Below, piece by piece: positions 6,244-11,054 of a DNA stretch of 11,054 nucleotides. A model generated the notes under the pieces. It saw nothing but the letters and a program-made list of their open reading frames with translations, did no database searches and was not told the DNA's origin. This DNA comes from an uncultured Clostridia bacterium (lineage in GTDB: Bacteria; Bacillota; Clostridia; Saccharofermentanales; Saccharofermentanaceae), in the NCBI GenBank assembly GCA_946545505.1, contig CAMNNN010000024.1, positions 1 through 11,054 of the forward strand, in the 5' to 3' direction. Numbering within the stretch: the stretch's first letter is position 1; each line of letters starts with the position of its first letter. The position numbers and the translations under genes were made by a program.

Positions 6244-7638
6244 ATGAGTAATTACAGATTTAAATTAGTATCTGCAGTGCTTTCCAGTGTACTGCTTCTG
6301 TCTGCCTGCACGGCCAACACCGGTGTAGCCACCAATCCTTCGGAGACGGCACCTTCAGATCCTTCGGCAACTGTTACGGGTGCCGATATGTCGAATATGT
6401 CCGTTGAAACTGTTTACGGAAGCCAGCTTCCGCAGTACCTCAACCACCAGTACTATTTCGAAGGCCAGGCAGTTCCTCTTACCGAGTCGAACTTCTACTT
6501 CGTAGACACATTTACTGAGCTTACACAGTATGCGGGCTACTACTATCCCGCTACTTCTGACGGCTATATCGATCTGTCTGCGACCATCGACTCGACAGGC
6601 ATGAGCGAGGAGATGACGCAGTATTCCACATACGGCGACTTCTATGTAGCTTACTCCGAGCAGATGCTCGAGAGTGCACTGATCATCAATAAGCTCGCAG
6701 CTGATGAAGGACTCTCCCTTCCCGAAGAGACAGTAAACGAGATCGATACGATCCTTTCCAACCTTGAGACTGAGAGCGCTGCTCCCGCAGGTCTTACACT
6801 CGATGAGTATCTGTCTGTTTATTACGGCGAGGGAACAACAGCCGAGTCTTTCAGACAGACGATCATCAACTACTACATGGCTGATCTCTATACTCAGGAA
6901 TTCGTGGATAACTATGAGTTCGACGAGAGCGAGATCATGGTTCCCCAGGTAAGATACACACTCTACCAGGCTCCTGCAGACTCTGTTACAGAAGAAGAGG
7001 ATGCAGCTGCCGAAGCTGCTGCTACGGCTCTGCTCGAGACTGCTGACGGCGATGTGGATACATTTACAGTAGAAGCGGCACTGGCTTATACGAACGGTGA
7101 GACAGTCGACTACGGCGACATCGCAGTTCCCAACGACGGTTCACTCGATCCCGTATTTACCGAGTGGGCATGGGATGAGTCCAGAGAAGTCGGTGATATC
7201 GACATGATCTATTCAGAGAATTTCGGATACTTCGTTCTTACATATCTTGGCGAGACAGAGATCGATCAGTCTTCCAAGGATCAGATCGCTGTTCAGGCTA
7301 TGAGCCAGCTCGTAAGCGACGCCATCAACAACAACGAATACGAATTCTATACATCCGATGAGTATGCACCTGCACCGACTGTAGCTCCCGTAGACCCGAC
7401 ACTTAACACTGATGAGTCAGGCGTCATGACACCTGAAGCTGCTGCACCTTCGGAAGGTTCCACGATCGGCGCACTCACAGGTAATAAGGGTCTCGACATC
7501 CTTCTTATCTCACTCTCCGTCGTAGGAGCAGTAGCTGTATTCGGACTTGCTGCATTAGGCGTTAAGCAGCTTACAAAGAAGAAGGCTACTTCCGTTGAAG
7601 CTCAGCCCGAGAAGGAGGATTCAGATGGAGATAACTGA
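6244..7638 (+). CDS. Secreted lipoprotein with SurA-N/parvulin-like layout and C-terminal TM helix
   Basis: The 464-residue protein begins with a basic, hydrophobic signal ending in a lipobox LLSAC, with Cys22 the predicted lipidated residue. A Ser/Thr/Pro-rich stretch leads into an acidic helical region (about 55-230) resembling the SurA/PrsA N-terminal chaperone domain. The next part (about 233-340) starts PQVRYTLYQ and ends FGYFVLTYLGE. It contains DYGDI...LDPVFTEWAWDESREVGDI, following the strand-helix order of parvulin (PpiC) domains, where one expects GGDLG...PEFE.A.F.L..GE. It looks divergent and may lack isomerase activity. A Pro/Ala-rich linker (about 375-412) leads to a hydrophobic helix (about 417-440) and a Lys-rich tail (KQLTKKK). 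The likely role is an envelope foldase or chaperone, with moderate confidence. It has its own candidate promoter, and its last 14 bases are shared with gatC. Confidence 0.65.
   Translation: MSNYRFKLVSAVLSSVLLLSACTANTGVATNPSETAPSDPSATVTGADMSNMSVETVYGSQLPQYLNHQYYFEGQAVPLTESNFYFVDTFTELTQYAGYYYPATSDGYIDLSATIDSTGMSEEMTQYSTYGDFYVAYSEQMLESALIINKLAADEGLSLPEETVNEIDTILSNLETESAAPAGLTLDEYLSVYYGEGTTAESFRQTIINYYMADLYTQEFVDNYEFDESEIMVPQVRYTLYQAPADSVTEEEDAAAEAAATALLETADGDVDTFTVEAALAYTNGETVDYGDIAVPNDGSLDPVFTEWAWDESREVGDIDMIYSENFGYFVLTYLGETEIDQSSKDQIAVQAMSQLVSDAINNNEYEFYTSDEYAPAPTVAPVDPTLNTDESGVMTPEAAAPSEGSTIGALTGNKGLDILLISLSVVGAVAVFGLAALGVKQLTKKKATSVEAQPEKEDSDGDN
7612..7618 (+). promoter_or_regulatory. Ribosome binding site of gatC inside the lipoprotein gene
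   Basis: AAGGAGG lies six bases before ATG 7625, ideal spacing, and is read as part of the Glu-Lys-Glu-Asp tail codons of the lipoprotein. It sets the gatC start at 7625 rather than at the in-frame TTG 7595, which would add ten residues unlike the family's N-terminus. Confidence 0.85.
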
Positions 7639-7912
7639 GGAATTAATCGATTATCTGCAGAAACTCGGACGCATCCGCCTGTCTGAAGAGGACAGACAGA
7701 AGACCATGAAGGACTTAGGTTCCATCATGGGTTATATAGATAAGTTAAATGAGCTCGATACCACCGGTGTCGAGCCCTTAAGCCATGTATTCGGAAGAAC
7801 GAATGTCATGCGCGAAGACGAGGTTACGAGCGGCGACTGCAAGGACAAGATCATCAGCAATGCTGCGCGTAAGGATGAAGATACGATCCTTGTACCCAGG
7901 ACGTTCGATTGA
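7625..7912 (+). CDS. gatC: Aspartyl/glutamyl-tRNA amidotransferase subunit C
   Basis: GatC is the small subunit that wraps around the GatA-GatB interface and stabilises the complex. The 95-residue product is of normal length. It shows the family pattern: LGRIRLSEED near the N-terminus (usually LARL.LSEEE), a helix ending MGYIDKLNELDTTGVEPLSHV, then MREDEV and a C-terminal region finishing VPRTFD, close to the usual VP.VI/VP..F ending. It overlaps the lipoprotein gene by 14 bases and lies 17 bases before gatA, in the usual C-A-B order. The assignment follows from both sequence and context. Confidence 0.95.
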   Translation: MEITEELIDYLQKLGRIRLSEEDRQKTMKDLGSIMGYIDKLNELDTTGVEPLSHVFGRTNVMREDEVTSGDCKDKIISNAARKDEDTILVPRTFD

Positions 7913-7929
7913 CCGGAGGAGAGCATAAT

Positions 7930-9384
7930 ATGGATTCAGAACAGATCATTAAGCTTTCCGCCCTCGAACTCGGTAAAGCGATCAGGAATAAAGAGACAAC
8001 TTCCGAGGAAGCGACCAAGGCTTACCTCGATGCCATCAAGGAGAACGACGGCAAGTACAACTCTTATATAACAGTTAGAGAAGAGGCACTCGCGGAGGCA
8101 AGGATCATCGATGAGAAGATCGCTTCAGGCGAACTCACGGGAGCTTTCGCAGGTGTTCCGGTAGCAGTTAAGGACAACATGTGTACTGAGGGTGTCCTCA
8201 CGACATGCGGCTCCAATATGCTCCATAATTTCGTTCCTCCTTATGATGCGACAGCAGTAAGAAAGCTCAAAGAAGAGGGCATGGTCATCATAGGTAAGAC
8301 CAACATGGATGAGTTTGCCATGGGTTCCACGACAGAGACGAGCTTCTTCGGCCCCACTGTAAACCCCTGGGGTGAGAACAGAGTTCCCGGAGGTTCTTCC
8401 GGCGGTTCCGCTGCCTGCGTAGCAGCTAAGCTCGCGCCTATCTCCCTTGGTTCCGATACAGGCGGATCCATAAGACAGCCCGCTTCATTCTGCGGTATCA
8501 CGGGACTTAAGCCGACATACGGCAAGGTAAGCCGTTACGGCCTCGTAGCCTTCGGTTCATCACTCGATCAGATTGGCCCCATGGGCCGCGATGCACTCGA
8601 TGTGGCTTATATGCTTAATGTAATTAGCGGAGAGGATCCCAAGGATCAGTCTTCCGCTCCCACGGACAAGCTCGACCTCGAGGCTGTTAAGAACTTCGAT
8701 GTCAGCGGCAAGACTATCGGTCTTCCCGAGCAGTATTTCGCAGAGGGTATGGACGAGGATGTAAGAGCAAGGGTAATGGAGGCTGTAAAGCTTCTGGAAC
8801 AGGCAGGAGCCAAGGTCGAGACCTTCCCCATGCCTATCATGGATTATGCCATCCCGACTTACTACATTATCTGCTGTGCCGAGGCGTGCTCGAACCTGTC
8901 CAGATACGACGGTATCAAGTACGGCTATGCGCCCGAGGATGTAGATGACTTGATGGAACTTTACATCAGATCCAGGTCGGAGGGCTTCGGCATGGAGGTA
9001 AAGCGAAGGATCATGCTCGGCAACTTCGTTCTCTCTTCGGGCTACTACGATGCTTACTATAACAAGGCACTTCAGGCGAAGGCACTCATCAAGAAGGCTT
9101 TCGACGAGGCCTTCTCGAAGTACGATGTCGTAATCGGCCCCGTAGCTCCTACGGCTGCGCTTAAGGCCGGGGAGAGCCTATCCGACCCGCTCAAGATGTA
9201 TCTCGGAGATATATGTACGGTACTTATCAACATCGTAGGCGTGCCTGCTATCTCGGTACCCTGCGGTTTCACTTCCGATAACCTTCCTGTGGGAATGCAG
9301 ATAATCGGCAAGCATTTTGACGAACAGACGATCATGGGATTCGCATATGCTTATGAGAGATTAAGCAAGGAGGCAAAGCAATGA
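7930..9384 (+). CDS. gatA: Aspartyl/glutamyl-tRNA amidotransferase subunit A (glutaminase)
   Basis: GatA is the amidase-signature subunit that hydrolyses glutamine. The ammonia it releases travels to GatB to amidate Glu-tRNA(Gln) or Asp-tRNA(Asn). The 484-residue protein is full length. The Ser-cisSer-Lys triad is visible: Lys81 in VAVKDN, cis-Ser156 in PGGSSGGSAA, and nucleophile Ser180 in DTGGSIRQP. The spacing matches that of characterised GatA proteins. ATG 7930 is chosen over TTG 7909 because GGAGG at 7915-7919 sits ten bases before it. The stop overlaps the gatB start by four bases (ATGA), which suits 1:1 production of the subunits. Confidence is high. Confidence 0.97.
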   Translation: MDSEQIIKLSALELGKAIRNKETTSEEATKAYLDAIKENDGKYNSYITVREEALAEARIIDEKIASGELTGAFAGVPVAVKDNMCTEGVLTTCGSNMLHNFVPPYDATAVRKLKEEGMVIIGKTNMDEFAMGSTTETSFFGPTVNPWGENRVPGGSSGGSAACVAAKLAPISLGSDTGGSIRQPASFCGITGLKPTYGKVSRYGLVAFGSSLDQIGPMGRDALDVAYMLNVISGEDPKDQSSAPTDKLDLEAVKNFDVSGKTIGLPEQYFAEGMDEDVRARVMEAVKLLEQAGAKVETFPMPIMDYAIPTYYIICCAEACSNLSRYDGIKYGYAPEDVDDLMELYIRSRSEGFGMEVKRRIMLGNFVLSSGYYDAYYNKALQAKALIKKAFDEAFSKYDVVIGPVAPTAALKAGESLSDPLKMYLGDICTVLINIVGVPAISVPCGFTSDNLPVGMQIIGKHFDEQTIMGFAYAYERLSKEAKQ

Positions 9385-10817
9385 GAGATTATGAGATGGT
9401 CATAGGTCTTGAAGTTCATTGCGAGCTTTCGACCGAATCCAAGATATTCTGCGGATGCTCCACCAAGTTCGGCGGCGCTCCCAATACACATGTGTGCGAG
9501 GTCTGCTCCGGTATGCCCGGAACGCTTCCTACGCTTAACAAGAAGGTAGTCGAATTCGCCGTTAAGGCCGGACTCGCACTTAACTGCGACATCACTCGAA
9601 ATAACAAGTTCGACCGTAAGAACTATTTCTATCCTGACCTTCCGAAGGCATATCAGATCTCGCAGCTGTACTGCCCGATCTGCCGTAACGGACATGTCGA
9701 CATCAAGACAAGTCAGGGTGAGAAGTCCATCGGTATCCACGAGATCCACATGGAAGAGGATGCCGGCAAGCTCGTTCACGACGAGGTTACGGGTATGACC
9801 AAGGTTGACTTCAACCGCTGCGGCGTGCCTCTCCTTGAGATCGTTTCCGAGCCTGATTTCAGATCTTCTGAGGAAGTAATCGCGTACCTTACGAAGATCC
9901 GCGACACCATGCAGTACCTGGGTGTTTCCGACTGTAAGATGCAGGAAGGATCCATGAGAGCCGACGTTAACCTCTCCGTAAGGCCCAGAGGTCAGGCGGA
10001 GTTCGGTACACGTACCGAAATGAAGAATATCGCTTCCTTCAAGGCCATCGAGCGCGCCATCGAGTATGAGTGCGAGCGTCAGATCGACCTTATCGAGGGC
10101 GGAGGAGAAGTCGTTCAGGAGACAAGAAGATGGGACGATGAGAAGGAATATACATATGCGATGAGATCCAAGGAGGATGCTCAGGACTATAAGTATTTCC
10201 CTGATCCCGACCTTATGCCTATCGTTATCTCCGAGGAGTACCTCGAGAGCGTAAAGGCTTCACTCCCCGAGCTTGCCGACGCGAAGCGCGAACGCTATGT
10301 AAGCGAGCTCGGCCTTACAGAGTATGATGCTGATATCATTACCGGCAACGTAACCGTAGTTAAGGTCTTCGAGACTGCAGGTGCCAAGTGCGGAAATTAC
10401 AAGGATGCCGCCAACTGGATCCTTACAGACCTTCTCAAGCTCTACAAGGATGAAGGCGTAACACCTGAAGACAAGGAGTTCGACGGAGATAAGCTCGGAA
10501 CTATCATCAAGATGGTAAACGACGGCAAGATCAACCGTAAGAGCGGCAAGAAGATCCTGACGGCAGTGTTCGAAGAGGACGTTGATCCCGAAGAGTATGC
10601 AGACAGGAACGGACTTGCACAGGTATCTGACGCATCCGCGATCGAGCCTGCCATAAGAAAGGTCATCTCAGAGAACACCAAGGCTGTCGATGAGTACAAG
10701 GTCGGAAACACCAAGAATATCCAGTTTCTGATCGGACAGTCCATGAGGGAGCTCAGAGGCAAGGCTGACCCGAAGACCGTCAAGGATATCCTGGAGAAAC
10801 TCCTTTCGGAGTTGTGA
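9381..10817 (+). CDS. gatB: Aspartyl/glutamyl-tRNA amidotransferase subunit B
   Basis: GatB binds the misacylated tRNA, activates its side-chain carboxylate with ATP and completes transamidation. The 478-residue protein has the cradle domain with IGLEVHCEL at 8-16, HEIHMEEDAGK, DFNRCGVPLLEIVSEPD, SMRADVNLSVRP, RTEMKNIASF and YKYFPDPDL. A helical region and the C-terminal YqeY-like tRNA-binding domain (about 330-478) follow. Cys24, Cys26, Cys39 and Cys42 (CGC and CEVC) form a likely zinc site found in many but not all GatB proteins. A further CPIC follows QISQLY. AAGGAGG at 9367-9373 precedes the start by seven bases, inside gatA. A GatCAB operon implies that this organism makes Gln-tRNA and/or Asn-tRNA by the indirect route; which one depends on whether glutaminyl- and asparaginyl-tRNA synthetases exist elsewhere. 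Confidence 0.97.
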   Translation: MRDYEMVIGLEVHCELSTESKIFCGCSTKFGGAPNTHVCEVCSGMPGTLPTLNKKVVEFAVKAGLALNCDITRNNKFDRKNYFYPDLPKAYQISQLYCPICRNGHVDIKTSQGEKSIGIHEIHMEEDAGKLVHDEVTGMTKVDFNRCGVPLLEIVSEPDFRSSEEVIAYLTKIRDTMQYLGVSDCKMQEGSMRADVNLSVRPRGQAEFGTRTEMKNIASFKAIERAIEYECERQIDLIEGGGEVVQETRRWDDEKEYTYAMRSKEDAQDYKYFPDPDLMPIVISEEYLESVKASLPELADAKRERYVSELGLTEYDADIITGNVTVVKVFETAGAKCGNYKDAANWILTDLLKLYKDEGVTPEDKEFDGDKLGTIIKMVNDGKINRKSGKKILTAVFEEDVDPEEYADRNGLAQVSDASAIEPAIRKVISENTKAVDEYKVGNTKNIQFLIGQSMRELRGKADPKTVKDILEKLLSEL

Positions 10818-10825
10818 TTTGATAT

Positions 10826-11054
10826 ATGAGTGACACTATAATCGGACTTTTGGTAGTCATATTCTTCATCCTCGTTAATGCCTTCTTCTCAGGTACTGAG
10901 ATGGCGGTTATATCTCTTAACGACACGAAGATGCGTAAACTTGCCGAGGACGGCGATAAGAACGCGAAGCGTATGCTCAAGTTCATCGACAACCCCGGAA
11001 CTTTCCTTGCTACCATACAGGTCGGAGTAACCATCGCGGGCTTCCTGTCATCCG
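10826..11054 (+). CDS. CNNM/HlyC-type membrane protein, DUF21 domain (5' part only)
   Basis: The frame is open from ATG 10826 to the window edge, giving 76 residues of a protein cut by the window. It starts with a hydrophobic helix running into NAFFSGTEMAVISLN. Then come KMRKLAEDGDKNAKRML and NPGTFLATIQVGVTIAGFLSS, the standard opening of the DUF21 (CNNM) membrane domain of so-called hemolysin/CorC-like proteins. Relatives are linked to magnesium or other cation transport and normally continue with CBS and CorC_HlyC domains, which would lie beyond the edge. The start is only eight bases after gatB, with a weak, distant GGAG at 10808-10811. Translation may rely on coupling to gatB. Confidence 0.88.
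   Translation, partial: MSDTIIGLLVVIFFILVNAFFSGTEMAVISLNDTKMRKLAEDGDKNAKRMLKFIDNPGTFLATIQVGVTIAGFLSS

Noticed and set aside
7440..7638. Sortase-type cell-wall anchor at the C-terminus of the lipoprotein
   Set aside because: The hydrophobic helix and Lys-rich tail look similar, but no LPxTG or close variant precedes the helix and about 25 residues follow it.
10818..10825. Promoter or terminator between gatB and the CNNM gene
   Set aside because: The gap is eight bases with no hairpin, so the genes are probably read together.
1..11054. Mobile elements, CRISPR, tRNA/rRNA genes, T-box or other riboswitch, tandem repeats
   Set aside because: Reading both strands showed no repeat array, inverted terminal repeats, transposase or integrase motifs, or gene-free space large enough for a structured leader.
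1..11054. A defence or toxin-antitoxin system
   Set aside because: Every gene is accounted for by glycan, envelope, translation or transport families. None shows nuclease, toxin, reverse transcriptase or STAND-type motifs.

Overview
The window reads as ordinary chromosomal DNA of a Gram-positive anaerobe, most likely a Clostridia member (Lachnospiraceae, Oscillospiraceae or Saccharofermentans-like). The grounds are moderate G+C, heavy AGA use for arginine alongside CGT/CGC, strong AGGAGG-type ribosome binding sites, a gatC-gatA-gatB amidotransferase operon, and a lipoprotein with a parvulin/SurA-like layout. The taxonomic call is inference. All genes lie on the + strand and are packed with overlaps or gaps of a few bases. 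I see no RNA gene, IS element, CRISPR array, clear terminator or gene-free stretch above 50 bases.

Region 1 (1-6197) looks like the downstream end of a cell-surface polysaccharide or glycan cluster. It holds a HAD phosphatase, an acetolactate-synthase-like thiamine diphosphate (ThDP) enzyme, an extended SDR of the nucleotide-sugar 4-ketoreductase type, a GtrB/DPM1-like polyprenyl-phosphate glycosyltransferase, and a large multi-spanning membrane protein of GT-C/GtrII-like architecture. The ThDP enzyme directly followed by an SDR recalls the YerE-YerF pair, which makes the branched-chain sugar yersiniose. The GtrB-like plus polytopic pair recalls phage or serotype-conversion Gtr systems. My working model is that the first genes make an unusual (perhaps C2-branched) activated sugar, and the last two load a sugar onto a lipid carrier and transfer it outside the membrane. 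Substrates cannot be read from the sequence.

Region 2 (6198-7638) begins with a 46-base junction carrying a candidate extended -10 promoter. It is followed by a secreted, acidic protein with a lipobox, a SurA-N-like helical part, a divergent parvulin-like part, a Pro/Ala linker and a C-terminal transmembrane helix.

Region 3 (7625-10817) is gatC-gatA-gatB, encoding the tRNA-dependent amidotransferase that converts Glu-tRNA(Gln) and/or Asp-tRNA(Asn). gatC starts inside the 3' end of the lipoprotein gene, so the two are probably co-transcribed and translationally coupled. A CNNM/HlyC-type membrane protein gene (10826 onward) runs off the right edge.

The parts most worth a second look are the ThDP/SDR/glycosyltransferase cassette, the membrane protein with a large exoplasmic tail, and the apparently doubly anchored foldase-like protein fused by overlap to gatCAB. 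I found nothing that amounts to a proven new system.
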